A stretch of 64,000 bases of DNA from Geomonas paludis (GTDB lineage: Bacteria > Desulfobacterota > Desulfuromonadia > Geobacterales > Geobacteraceae), in contig NZ_BLXY01000001.1 in the NCBI RefSeq assembly GCF_014193585.1, forward strand, positions 44,033 to 108,032. The letters run 5' to 3'. The position numbers and the translations under genes are program-made. The notes under the pieces are model-generated. The model ran no database searches. It saw only the letters and a program-made list of their open reading frames with translations, and was not told the origin of the DNA. Position 1 is the first letter of the stretch. Every line of letters begins with the position of its first letter. Below are positions 1 to 8,208 of this stretch, in pieces.

Positions 1-224
1 ACCTTAGAACATAGTTCGCATCAGTGCAAGCGGAAATCCGTGGTTCGAGACCATAATTGGAGACCCGGTCATGGCAGCCAGGGCGAATATCAACTTCTGG
101 AGCAAAGTTGGGATTCACTGCCGCAAGGAGCCCCCCGTCGGGGGGGGGGGGGACGGTTATGGCGTCCCCCACGGGACCCCCTGAAGAGCCGTGCACTCTG
201 CTTACAACCCTGCGTCCGTCGACT
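1..224 (+). ncRNA. 3' part of a rod-shaped structured RNA, probably 6S-like (5' end outside window)
   Basis: No convincing protein is encoded here, but the stretch folds as one long interrupted hairpin. Arms 18-28 and 192-201 pair (AGTGCA/TGCACT plus GCA/TGC). Arms 38-43 and 169-174 pair (CCGTGG/CCACGG). Arms 51-59 and 154-162 pair, with two G-U pairs. The apical arms 83-96 and 105-118 pair over about 12 positions. Internal loops separate the helices, and a strong terminator follows at 236-270. A rod with internal bubbles followed by a terminator is the architecture of 6S RNA, which binds sigma-70 RNA polymerase. The 3' flank TTACAACCCTGCG resembles the TTACAGCCTGCGGC end of the proteobacterial 6S as I remember it. 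The strand is taken from the terminator. The closing stem lies left of the window. It could be another structured RNA. Confidence 0.5.
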
Positions 225-235
225 GTTTTCATACA

Positions 236-270
236 AAAAATGGCCCCCCAGGTATTGGGAGGCCATTTTT
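236..270 (+). terminator. Rho-independent terminator after the structured RNA
   Basis: AAAAATGGCC (236-245) pairs with GGCCATTTTT (261-270), and the stem extends through CCCA/TGGG to a five-base loop. The U tract is part of the stem, so it could stop transcription in both directions. Confidence 0.75.
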
Positions 271-276
271 CATGTT

Positions 277-297
277 GTTTTCATACAGTATGAAAAC
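277..297. promoter_or_regulatory. Perfect palindrome, putative operator
   Basis: GTTTTCATAC (277-286) is followed by one A and then its exact reverse complement (288-297). The half-site GTTTTCATAC also occurs at 225-234, and TTTCATACA occurs at 340-348. Repeated half-sites plus one full palindrome look like binding sites for a dimeric repressor. The target gene and the regulator are not visible in the window. Confidence 0.4.
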
Positions 298-417
298 TTT
301 TGAATAGTTAAATTGTCGATCTAACTAACTAACGAATGATTTCATACAGTTTTTGCCCCCGTTATCGGGAAGGTGCGGAGGCTTTTGCTTTGCCTGTAGC
401 TCAACCTCAACCTGCCT

Positions 418-1203
418 CTACGCCAGGTACTGGGCGTAGTAACTTTTGACCCTGGCCAGATAAGTCCGGGTCTCGCGGGGAAGGGTGTCGGTTCCGTGAC
501 GGTCGACGTTGCCGGGACCCCAGTTGTACGCGGCCAAGGCTTCATCGACGTTGCCGTTGTAACGGCGCAGCATGTCCTTCAAAAACCTGGTGCCGGCCAT
601 GATGTTCTGCTCGGGGTCGAAGGAATCGGTGACGCCCAGCCCACGCGCGGTGGCGGGCATCAATTGCATCAACCCCTGGGCCCCGGCGGAACTGACGGCA
701 CGCGGGTTGAAATTGCTCTCGGCCTTGATGACGGCCCGGATCAAGCCGCTGTCCACGCCGTAACGCTGGCTCGCCCGCTGGATGATGGCGTCGGTACCGC
801 CGTCGTCGGCGACCCCGGGAACAACCGGCAATTGGCCGGCCTGAAAATTCGACTGCTGGGCCTGGAAGGCGGCCTCGGGCCCCTGCTCGGCGGCAACCTC
901 ATGGGTCCCGGCCACCGCGCTGCCGCCGGCGGGGAGCTGCTCGAGAAACCGGTTCAACAACCCCTGCACGTTGACGTTGGCAGTGGACGGGGCCGGCGCG
1001 GCCGCGTCACCGCCAATGGCCAGGGCGGAACTGAGCATCTTCAGCCTGAGCGCCTCGGCTGCGGCCTGCGGCGTCACCTGGATGCGCGCACCGCCTTTGT
1101 CCAGCATCTCCTGGAACGGTACTGCCGGCGCACCGGAGGCGGCGGTGGGCTTTTTAGCCCCTTCCACGTTCCCCGGAGCCGTGGTTATCGGATTGATCGA
1201 CAT
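418..1203 (-). CDS. Lytic transglycosylase, SLT domain, without signal peptide
   Basis: 261 aa. The C-terminal part (about 135-261) is a Slt70-type domain that cleaves the MurNAc-GlcNAc bond of peptidoglycan to give 1,6-anhydroMurNAc products. Catalytic Glu162 lies in AVIKAESNFNP, followed by GAQGLMQLMPATA and AAYNWGPGNV, all classical motif elements. The first 130 residues are Ala/Pro/Gln-rich, low in complexity and carry no signal peptide. This resembles transglycosylases exported with the flagellar rod, but that is inference. It starts 11 bp downstream of the sigma-54 response regulator gene, so the two are probably one transcript. The neighbouring chemotaxis operon supports a motility role. 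Confidence 0.88.
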   Translation of the reverse strand: MSINPITTAPGNVEGAKKPTAASGAPAVPFQEMLDKGGARIQVTPQAAAEALRLKMLSSALAIGGDAAAPAPSTANVNVQGLLNRFLEQLPAGGSAVAGTHEVAAEQGPEAAFQAQQSNFQAGQLPVVPGVADDGGTDAIIQRASQRYGVDSGLIRAVIKAESNFNPRAVSSAGAQGLMQLMPATARGLGVTDSFDPEQNIMAGTRFLKDMLRRYNGNVDEALAAYNWGPGNVDRHGTDTLPRETRTYLARVKSYYAQYLA

Positions 1204-1214
1204 ATGCTCCCCTC

Positions 1215-2621
1215 TTACGGGGAAAGCGTAGTCTCCCCGTAAACCAGTTTCTTCTTCTTCAACTTCTCGATCAGCGTGGTGCGCTTCAGGTTCAGGAGCT
1301 CGGCAGCCTCTTTCTTGTTGCCGCCGCTCTTCTCAAGGGCCTGCATGATCAACCGGTTCTCGAATTCCTCGACGGCGCTGTTCAGACAGAAACCGTCGTC
1401 GGGAAGGTTGATCATGTGCTCGCCGTGCACCACGGGGATGCTGCGGCCGCCGCGGTACTTCTCGGGGAGGTCGTGGATGTTGATCACGCCGGTCCCCTTG
1501 ATGATGACCAGGCGCTCCACCAGGTTCTCCAACTCGCGCACGTTGCCGGGCCAGTCGTAGCTCCCCAGGGTCTCCATGACCTGCTTGTCAAAACCCTGAA
1601 CCTTGCGCTGCTTGCTCCGGTTGAACTTCTCCAGGAAGCTGTTCAACAGAAGCGGGATGTCCGCCCCGCGCTCGCGCAGCGGCGGCAGCATGATCGGGAT
1701 CACGGAGAGCCGGTAGTAGAGATCCTCGCGGAACTCCTTGGAGGCCACCATGCCGTCCAGGTTCTGGTTGGTCGCGGCGATGATCCTGACGTCGACCTTC
1801 TTGGAGCGGGTGGAGCCCACCGGCTCCAGTTCCCGGCTCTGCAGCACGCGCAGAAGTTTCACCTGCAGGTTCGCCTTCATGTCCCCGATCTCGTCCAGGA
1901 ACAGGGTCCCCTTGTCGGCCATCTCGAAGCGCCCGACGCGGGTGGCTACGGCGCCGGTGAAGGAGCCCTTGACGTGGCCGAACAGCTCGCTCTCCAGAAG
2001 CTCGTCAGGAATGGCGGCACAGTTGAGCGCCACGAAGTTCTTGTCGGAGCGGTTGGAGAGGTCGTGGATGGCGCGCGCCACCAGTTCCTTGCCGGTCCCC
2101 GACTCGCCCTGGATCAGCACGGTGGAGTCGGAGGTGGCCACCTTCTCGATCATCTCGAAAAGCGAGAGCATTTTTTCGCTTTCCCCGATGATGTTGTTCA
2201 AGAGCGCCCTGTTCTTTATGCAAGGCTTGGACCGGAAACTCTTGCTCTGCAGCGCCTGGTGCTCCAGGCCGCGCTTGACGTGGGTCTCCAGCTCTTCGAG
2301 GTTGAAGGGCTTTTCCAGATAGAAAAACGCCCCCGCCTTGAGGAGATTGGCGGTCATCTCGTTGTTGGCGAAGGCGCTGTAGGCTATGGTGACTATCTCC
2401 GGGCGGAGCGACTTGAGCTGCCGGATGAACTCCAGACCGTTCACCCGCGGCATCATGATATCGGTGATGACCATCTGCACGTCGTGCATCTCGATCTTCT
2501 GCAGGGCGTCCTGCCCGTCGAAGGCCTGGTAGACCTGGTACCCTTTGTAGCTCAGGAAGGCGGCCACAAAGTCCCGCGTCTTCTTGTCATCATCTGCGAT
2601 CAGTATTTTCGGCGTTTCCAT
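1215..2621 (-). CDS. Sigma-54-dependent response regulator, NtrC/FlrC type
   Basis: 468 aa. There is an N-terminal receiver domain (about 1-120) with the acidic pair DD near residues 11-12, phospho-acceptor Asp54 in VITDIMMPR and lysine in YLEKPF. The central AAA+ domain (about 145-385) has Walker A GESGTGKE and the sigma-54 contact loop as GSFTGA, where GAFTGA is usual. The C-terminus has a Fis-type helix-turn-helix (KKEAAELLNLKRTTLIEKL). Such proteins remodel sigma-54 RNA polymerase after phosphorylation. The gene lies divergent from cheW, whose upstream region has a -24/-12 promoter, so it may control the che operon and its own downstream transglycosylase. The cognate kinase is not identified. 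FlrC/FleR-like function is inferred from context. Confidence 0.9.
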   Translation of the reverse strand: METPKILIADDDKKTRDFVAAFLSYKGYQVYQAFDGQDALQKIEMHDVQMVITDIMMPRVNGLEFIRQLKSLRPEIVTIAYSAFANNEMTANLLKAGAFFYLEKPFNLEELETHVKRGLEHQALQSKSFRSKPCIKNRALLNNIIGESEKMLSLFEMIEKVATSDSTVLIQGESGTGKELVARAIHDLSNRSDKNFVALNCAAIPDELLESELFGHVKGSFTGAVATRVGRFEMADKGTLFLDEIGDMKANLQVKLLRVLQSRELEPVGSTRSKKVDVRIIAATNQNLDGMVASKEFREDLYYRLSVIPIMLPPLRERGADIPLLLNSFLEKFNRSKQRKVQGFDKQVMETLGSYDWPGNVRELENLVERLVIIKGTGVINIHDLPEKYRGGRSIPVVHGEHMINLPDDGFCLNSAVEEFENRLIMQALEKSGGNKKEAAELLNLKRTTLIEKLKKKKLVYGETTLSP

Positions 2622-2822
2622 CGTTTCCCCGATTTCGGTTAAAGTTGCTGAGATTTAAGCCGATACAAAAACGGTCAACGTCCGAAACTATAGCGAGTTC
2701 TCGACGCAATGTCAATTAAATGACTTGGGCTAAATATCATGCCTGTCAATTTTTTGCCCGACACCTCGCAACGCCCCACGCCCCGGGGGCTTCAGCCGCC
2801 CTGGACGGGGGTTCGCGCCGCT

Positions 2823-2837
2823 GGCAGCGATCTTGCG
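2823..2837 (+). promoter_or_regulatory. Sigma-54 promoter of the chemotaxis operon
   Basis: TGGCAGC GATC TTGCG gives GG at 2823-2824 and GC at 2835-2836 with exactly ten bases between, matching the -24/-12 consensus TGGCAC-N5-TTGCW. Transcription would start near 2848, leaving about 90 nt of leader before cheW. The rest of the gap 2622-2939 shows no gene. Confidence 0.7.
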
Positions 2838-2939
2838 TTAGAGGAAAAAAATATTCAACCTTTGTCATACCCGGCCGATTAGGGTTCAGTAGGGCCGGCA
2901 CCGCGTGTCGGCCTCGATTACACCGTAGAGGGAGGGTCC

Positions 2940-3437
2940 ATGGAGACCGCACTCACCAAGGTAAAGAGCGAAGAGTACGGGGGGGAGTTGATCCAGTTGG
3001 TAAGCTTCAACCTCGAGAAAGAAGAGTACGGCATCAACGTCCTGATGGTGCGCGAGATCATCCGGATGCTCAACATCACCCGGGTGCCCAACACCCCCCA
3101 CTACGTCGAGGGGGTCATCAACCTGCGCGGCAAGGTCATCCCGATCATCAACCTGCGCAAGAAGTTCGACCTGATGGACAGCGACTACGACAAACGCACC
3201 CGCATCATGGTGATGGAAGTGGTGGGCGAGCTGATGGGGTTCATCGTGGACGAGGTCTCCGAGGTGATCCGCATCTCCGAGAAGGAGATCCAGCCGCCGC
3301 CCCCGGTGGTCTCCAGCGGCATCGAGCAGGAGTGCATGGCCGGCGTCATCAACCAGGCCGAGCGCCTGCTGGTCCTGCTCGACCTGGAGAAGATGTTCTC
3401 CGCCGACGAAAGAAGACTGTTCAGCAACGTAGCGTAA
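2940..3437 (+). CDS. cheW: Chemotaxis adaptor CheW
   Basis: 165 aa, a single CheW (SH3-like) domain that couples chemoreceptors to the CheA kinase in the cytoplasm. Recognisable blocks are LVSFNLEKEEYGINVLMVREI, ITRVPNTPHYVEGVINLRGKVIPIINLR and MGFIVDEVSEVIRI, covering almost the full length. The start ATG follows GAGGGAGG with good spacing. It is the first gene of cheW-cheA-cheR-HDOD-cheB behind the sigma-54 promoter. No receptor gene and no stand-alone cheY are in this operon, so those partners must come from elsewhere. The length is normal for the family. Confidence 0.96.
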   Translation: METALTKVKSEEYGGELIQLVSFNLEKEEYGINVLMVREIIRMLNITRVPNTPHYVEGVINLRGKVIPIINLRKKFDLMDSDYDKRTRIMVMEVVGELMGFIVDEVSEVIRISEKEIQPPPPVVSSGIEQECMAGVINQAERLLVLLDLEKMFSADERRLFSNVA

Positions 3438-3479
3438 GGCACCAACGGGGGGAAACGGTCCCCCTTTCCGGAGCACAAC

Positions 3480-5318
3480 ATGGCCATAGACTGCGAAGAT
3501 CAGGAGCTACTGGACGGCTTTTTAGCCGAGACCACCGAGCTCCTGGAAAAACTTGACGACGACCTGATCTCTCTCGAAAAGAGCCCGGAAGACGCCGACC
3601 TCATGAACCGGATCTTCCGGTCCATCCACACGGTCAAGGGGGCGTCCAGCTTCCTTGGGTTCGACATGCTCGTCAAGGTCACGCACAAGACCGAGGACGT
3701 CCTGAACCGGCTCAGGAAGCTGGAACTGACCCTCACCCCCGAGATCATGGACGTGATCCTGGAGGCGGTCGACCTCGTGAAGACCCTGGTGGCCGACATC
3801 AAGGGGGGCGACATCATCGAGAGGGACCTGGAGGGGACCATAGGCAAACTGATCCCCTTCCTCTCCGAGAACGCCGTGGAAGCGACCGTGCTGGCCCCCG
3901 TCTTCGCCCCCAAGGAAGAGAAGGCGGCCGCCCCTGCCGAAACACCGGCGCCGGCGGCAGAGCCCGAACCGACCGCAGCAGCGCAGGCCGCGCAGCCGGC
4001 CCCGCAGGAGCCCAAGGCGGAGGCCAAGGCCGAGCCGGCCGCGTCCCAGCAGGTGGCGCCCGCGCCGCAGCCCAAGCCCCAGCCGGTCAAGGAGCCCCAG
4101 AAGGCGCCCGCCAAGGGGGGCGGCGACGATCTCGCCGACAACTCGACGGTCAGGGTGGACGTGAAGCGTCTGGACGACCTGATGAACCAGGTGGGCGAAC
4201 TGGTGCTGGAGCGTAACCGCATGATCCAGCTGCACAGCGACTACCAGACCGGGCTCAACCCCGCCGAATTCGGCGACGATTTCGGCAAGCTCTCCAAGCG
4301 GCTCAACTTCGTCACCTCGGAACTGCAGATGCAGGTCCTCAAGATGCGCATGCTCCCGGTGGAGAAGGTCTTCAAGAAGTTCCCGCGCATCGTCCGCAAC
4401 CTGGCGCGCGACCTGGGCAAGGAGGTCGACCTGGTCATCTACGGCGAGGAGACCGAACTGGACCGCTCGGTGGTCGACGAGATCGGCGATCCTTTGATCC
4501 ACCTGATCAGGAACGCCCTGGACCACGGCCTGGAGACCCCGGAGCAGCGCCTGGCCGCCGGCAAGGAGCGCAACGGCACCGTGGTGCTCTCCGCCGCCCA
4601 CGAGGGGAACCAGATCGTCATCAGCATCAAGGACAACGGCCGGGGCATCGACCCCGACAAGATCGCGAAAAAGGCGCTGGACAAGGGGCTGGTCACCGAC
4701 GAGCAGGTCGCCGCCATGGGGACCCGCGAAATTCTCGACCTGATCTTCCTCCCCGGCTTCTCCACCAAGGAGCAGACCACCGACCTTTCCGGGCGCGGCG
4801 TCGGCATGGACGTGGTGCGCACCAACATCCGGAAGCTCAACGGCATCATCGAGATCAAGAACGAAGTGGGGCACGGCAGCGAGTTCATCCTGAAGCTGCC
4901 GCTCACGCTGGCCATCATCCAGTCCCTGCTGGTCGAGGTCGAGAAGGAGGTCTACTCGATCCCGCTCGCCTCGGTCATCGAGACCATGCGGGTCAGCAAG
5001 AAGGAATTCCACATGATCGGCGGGCAGGAGGTGCTGAAGCTCAGGGACTCGGTGCTCCCGCTGCTCCGGCTGCAGCAGACCTTCGGGTGCAACGAGGTCT
5101 ACACCGACCGGGACACCTGCTACGTGGTCATCGTGGGGGTCGCGGAGAAGAGGATCGGCCTGATCGTCACCAGGCTGTTGGGGCAACAGGAGGTTGCCAT
5201 CAAGTCGCTGGGCAAGTTCCTGTCCAATCTCCCGGGGATCGGTGGTTCGACCATCATGGGAGACGGCAGGGTGGCGTTAATTGTGGATCCGATCGGTCTG
5301 GTCGGTGGGGCAGCCTGA
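3480..5318 (+). CDS. cheA: Chemotaxis histidine kinase CheA
   Basis: 612 aa. It has an N-terminal Hpt domain with phospho-acceptor His50 (RIFRSIHTVKG), then an Ala/Pro/Lys-rich linker (about 150-215). The dimerisation helices follow (LNQVGELVLERN type), then a GHKL ATPase with HLIRNALDHGLE, DNGRGID and GRGVGMDVV, and a C-terminal CheW-like domain. It autophosphorylates in response to receptor signals and passes the phosphate to CheY and CheB. The linker is short and low in complexity, with no clear P2 CheY-binding domain. That is seen in many non-enteric CheA proteins but could also reflect a direct link to another response regulator. It lies 42 bp after cheW. Confidence 0.96.
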   Translation: MAIDCEDQELLDGFLAETTELLEKLDDDLISLEKSPEDADLMNRIFRSIHTVKGASSFLGFDMLVKVTHKTEDVLNRLRKLELTLTPEIMDVILEAVDLVKTLVADIKGGDIIERDLEGTIGKLIPFLSENAVEATVLAPVFAPKEEKAAAPAETPAPAAEPEPTAAAQAAQPAPQEPKAEAKAEPAASQQVAPAPQPKPQPVKEPQKAPAKGGGDDLADNSTVRVDVKRLDDLMNQVGELVLERNRMIQLHSDYQTGLNPAEFGDDFGKLSKRLNFVTSELQMQVLKMRMLPVEKVFKKFPRIVRNLARDLGKEVDLVIYGEETELDRSVVDEIGDPLIHLIRNALDHGLETPEQRLAAGKERNGTVVLSAAHEGNQIVISIKDNGRGIDPDKIAKKALDKGLVTDEQVAAMGTREILDLIFLPGFSTKEQTTDLSGRGVGMDVVRTNIRKLNGIIEIKNEVGHGSEFILKLPLTLAIIQSLLVEVEKEVYSIPLASVIETMRVSKKEFHMIGGQEVLKLRDSVLPLLRLQQTFGCNEVYTDRDTCYVVIVGVAEKRIGLIVTRLLGQQEVAIKSLGKFLSNLPGIGGSTIMGDGRVALIVDPIGLVGGAA

Positions 5319-5328
5319 GGGGGCGATA

Positions 5329-6201
5329 ATGGCATTAGACACGAAACCATTTGACGCTAAAAGCGCCCCGAAGATTTCCGACAAGGATTTCGAGCAGCTT
5401 CGGGATTACATATACAACGTCTGCGGCATCTACTTCCACAGCAGCAAGAAGTACTTCCTGGAAAGCCGGCTGGCGCGCAGGATGGAAGGGACCGGCTGCA
5501 AGACCCATGCGGACTACTACCAGTTCGTGCGCAGCCCGGCCACCGGCAGGAACGAACTGAGCAAGCTCCTCGACGAGATCACCACCAACGAGACCTGTTT
5601 CTTCAGGAACATGCCCCAGTTGAACGCGCTGGAGAACAAGTTCCTCCCGGAGATCATCGGCACCAAGGGGAAGATCGGGTTCAAGAAGCTGCGCATCTGG
5701 AGCGCCGGCTCCTCCTCCGGTGAGGAGGCCTACACCATGGCCATGATCCTCCTGGAAAAGCGCGCCACGCTCTTGAAGGACTGGATCATCGAGATCGTGG
5801 GGACCGACATCAACGAGACCGTGCTGGCCCAGGCGCGCGAGGGGGTCTACAACAGCTACTCGGTGCGCAACACGCCGGACTACTACCTGAAGAAGTATTT
5901 CAAGGAGGAAAGCCCGGGTCGGTTCGTGCTCTCCCCCGAGGTCAAGAAGCTGGCCACCTTCAGCCAGCTGAACCTCTACGACGACAACAAGATGCTCTTC
6001 ATGAAGAGCTTCGATTTCATCTTCTGCGCCAACGTGCTCATCTACTTCGATACCTCCTCGAAGAGCAAGGTAGTGCAGCACTTCTACAACAACCTGCAGC
6101 CGTATGGCTACTTCTTCGTGGGGCAGTCCGAGTCGCTGCACGGGGTGAACGACAAATTCAAGACCGTACACTTCCCGGGCGGGTTCACCTACAACAAGTG
6201 A
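5329..6201 (+). CDS. cheR: Chemoreceptor glutamate methyltransferase CheR
   Basis: 290 aa from the ATG at 5329, which follows GAGGGGG. An upstream in-frame TTG at 5281 lies inside cheA and is less likely. The N-terminal helical domain (DFEQLRDYIYNVCGIYF, SRLARRM) precedes a SAM-binding Rossmann fold with LRIWSAGSSSGEEAYTMAM, GTDINETVLAQAREGVY and DFIFCANVLIYFD. It methylates receptor glutamates and works against CheB, encoded two genes later. The gap to cheA is 10 bp, which supports co-translation in the operon. The length is typical. Confidence 0.96.
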   Translation: MALDTKPFDAKSAPKISDKDFEQLRDYIYNVCGIYFHSSKKYFLESRLARRMEGTGCKTHADYYQFVRSPATGRNELSKLLDEITTNETCFFRNMPQLNALENKFLPEIIGTKGKIGFKKLRIWSAGSSSGEEAYTMAMILLEKRATLLKDWIIEIVGTDINETVLAQAREGVYNSYSVRNTPDYYLKKYFKEESPGRFVLSPEVKKLATFSQLNLYDDNKMLFMKSFDFIFCANVLIYFDTSSKSKVVQHFYNNLQPYGYFFVGQSESLHGVNDKFKTVHFPGGFTYNK

Positions 6202-6211
6202 GGATGATGCA

Positions 6212-7123
6212 ATGGAAAAAGCAGCCATGATGCAGACTGCCGAGGAGATGGTCGAGAGCTTCGTTGACCTCCCCACCATCCCGCACGTGGCCACCCGGGT
6301 GATCGAGCTTCTGGACCGCCCCGGCGTCGAGCTGGACGAGGTCGCCGACATGATCCTGGCCGACCAGGTCCTGGCGGCCCGGGTCATCAAGATGGTCAAC
6401 TCGCCGCTGTACAAGCCCGCCAACGAGATAAAGTCGGTGAAAAGGGCCCTGATCTACCTGGGCTTCCGTCACATCCGCGAGCTGGCCTTCACCTGCTCCT
6501 TCGTCGACGTCTTCGAGGGGCGGGACGGCATCTTCGACGTGCGCAGTTTCTGGGAGCACTCCTTCGGCGTCGGCGTAGTTGCCAAGATCATCGCCCAGCG
6601 AGTGCGCTACCCCGATACCGAGAAGGCCTACCTGGTCGGCATCGTGCACGACATCGGCGAGGTGTTCCTCTCCTACTACCGCCAGGATGCCTTCCGCGCC
6701 CTGCTCGAGTCCGTGAAGGGGCAGCCCTTCCGCCTGGTCGAGAAGGAGGCGGAGTACCTGGGGACCTCACACAGCGAGATCGGCCTGTGCATCGCCAAGA
6801 AATGGAATTTCCCGGCTGACTACTGCGAGGTGATCGGACTGCACCACGACCCGGATCAGGCCGTGCTCGACCCGACCCTGTGCGCCATTGTCAACCTGGC
6901 CGACCTGTTCTGCTCCGTGCGCCAGCTCGACTACGGCGGGAGCTCCTGGGTCACCTTCAACCTCGCCGAGGAAAAGGCGTGGGCCATCCTCAAGTCCTAC
7001 GCGCCCAACCTCGCCGACCTCGACGTGGAGCGCTTCTGCTACGAACTGGACGACCGCGTCCCCGAGATCCAGGACATGGTCAAATCGATCTTCCAAGGCA
7101 TAGGAGCCAAAGAACCGTCATGA
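6212..7123 (+). CDS. HDOD-domain signalling protein
   Basis: 303 aa, an HDOD domain over most of its length (VDLPTIPHVATRVIELL, ADMILADQVLAARVIKMVNSPLY, then HSFGVGVVAKIIAQ, VGIVHDIGEVFLSYY and GLHHDP). HDOD proteins are HD-related, usually without proven phosphodiesterase activity, and act as regulatory scaffolds. Here HDIGE and HH are kept, so metal binding is conceivable. It lies between cheR (10 bp) and cheB (4-bp ATGA overlap), so it belongs to the chemotaxis operon. HDOD genes within che clusters are known, but their role is poorly defined. Confidence 0.9.
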   Translation: MEKAAMMQTAEEMVESFVDLPTIPHVATRVIELLDRPGVELDEVADMILADQVLAARVIKMVNSPLYKPANEIKSVKRALIYLGFRHIRELAFTCSFVDVFEGRDGIFDVRSFWEHSFGVGVVAKIIAQRVRYPDTEKAYLVGIVHDIGEVFLSYYRQDAFRALLESVKGQPFRLVEKEAEYLGTSHSEIGLCIAKKWNFPADYCEVIGLHHDPDQAVLDPTLCAIVNLADLFCSVRQLDYGGSSWVTFNLAEEKAWAILKSYAPNLADLDVERFCYELDDRVPEIQDMVKSIFQGIGAKEPS

Positions 7124-8190
7124 TCCCCGCAACTTCGAGCAAACTGAAGGTACTGATCGTCGACGACTCCTCCTTCATGAGGATGGCGATCCGCGGCATC
7201 CTCACCAAGGCCCCCGGCGTGGAGATCGTCGGCATCGCGGCCGACGGCATGGAAGGGGTGGAAAAGGCCCTGGCCCTGAAGCCGGACCTGATCACCATGG
7301 ACGTGGAGATGCCGCGCATGGACGGCATCGCGGCCCTGAAGCAGATCATGGCCAAGCAGCCCACCCGGGTGCTCATGGTCTCCACCCTGACCTGCGAAGG
7401 GGCGCGGGCCACCTTCGAGGCGCTCGAAGCGGGTGCCATCGACTACGTCCCCAAGAACGTCAGCGACTGCAAGGACGCCCAGGCCATGTTCCAGGCCGCG
7501 CTCCTGGAAAAGGTACGCGAGGCGGCGGTTTCAGCCATACCAAGGCGCGCCGGCATCGGCCTGGTACAGCGCGTGGCGCCGCCGGTACAGGTGCGCCCGT
7601 CCCAGTTCGCCAACCGCCGCGTCGGCTGCGTCGGCATCGGCGCCTCCACCGGCGGACCGGTCGCGCTTCAGGAGGTCATCTCCCGCATCCCGGTCAATTT
7701 CCCGCACGGCATCGTGGTCGCCATCCACATGCCCAAGGCCTTCACGGGCCCCTACGCGGAAAGGCTCAACGCCAAGTGTTCGTTGTCGATCAGGGAAGCG
7801 GTTGACGGCGACATCGTCAAGGGAGGCCAGGTGCTGATCGCCCCGGGTGGGATGCACACCAGCCTGGTCAAGCAGGGGAGCAACATCGTGGTGCGGACCC
7901 AGCCCACCAGCGACTTCCCGCAGTACATCTACATCCCTTCCGTGGACCAGATGATCACCTCCATGGCGGACGCCAGTAACGGCGCCATGCTGGGGGTTAT
8001 CCTGACCGGGATGGGGAACGACGGGTTCAAGGGGATGAAGCACCTGAAGGAAAAGGGGGGCATTACGCTGGTGCAGAACGAGGCGACCTCCACCATCTAC
8101 GGCATGCCGCGGGCCTGCATCGACGGCAAGGTGGCCGACGTGGTGCTTCCGCTGGACCAGATAGGCTTCGAGATCGGCAAGATAGGTTGA
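7120..8190 (+). CDS. cheB: Chemoreceptor methylesterase/deamidase CheB
   Basis: 356 aa from the ATG at 7120, which overlaps the preceding stop (ATGA). The N-terminal receiver domain has phospho-acceptor Asp61 (LITMDVEMPRMDG). The C-terminal methylesterase domain shows the catalytic serine in GIGASTGGPVAL, histidine in VAIHMPKAFTGPYAERL and aspartate in ILTGMGNDGFKGM. It removes methyl groups from receptors when phosphorylated by CheA. It is the last gene of the operon. An arginine- and proline-containing linker of about 30 residues joins the domains. Length and motifs are complete. Confidence 0.96.
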   Translation: MIPATSSKLKVLIVDDSSFMRMAIRGILTKAPGVEIVGIAADGMEGVEKALALKPDLITMDVEMPRMDGIAALKQIMAKQPTRVLMVSTLTCEGARATFEALEAGAIDYVPKNVSDCKDAQAMFQAALLEKVREAAVSAIPRRAGIGLVQRVAPPVQVRPSQFANRRVGCVGIGASTGGPVALQEVISRIPVNFPHGIVVAIHMPKAFTGPYAERLNAKCSLSIREAVDGDIVKGGQVLIAPGGMHTSLVKQGSNIVVRTQPTSDFPQYIYIPSVDQMITSMADASNGAMLGVILTGMGNDGFKGMKHLKEKGGITLVQNEATSTIYGMPRACIDGKVADVVLPLDQIGFEIGKIG

Positions 8191-8208
8191 CAACCGGCTC
8201 CTGGTCCG

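Noticed and set aside
36-62. GGTTCGAGACC resembles a tRNA T-arm
   Set aside because: Only four pairs form in the stem, no acceptor or CCA end fits, and the same bases pair better within the long rod-shaped RNA.
2720-3556. Long open frame overlapping cheW
   Set aside because: It is a frame shadow of cheW and the start of cheA with Arg/Pro/His-rich, low-plausibility sequence.
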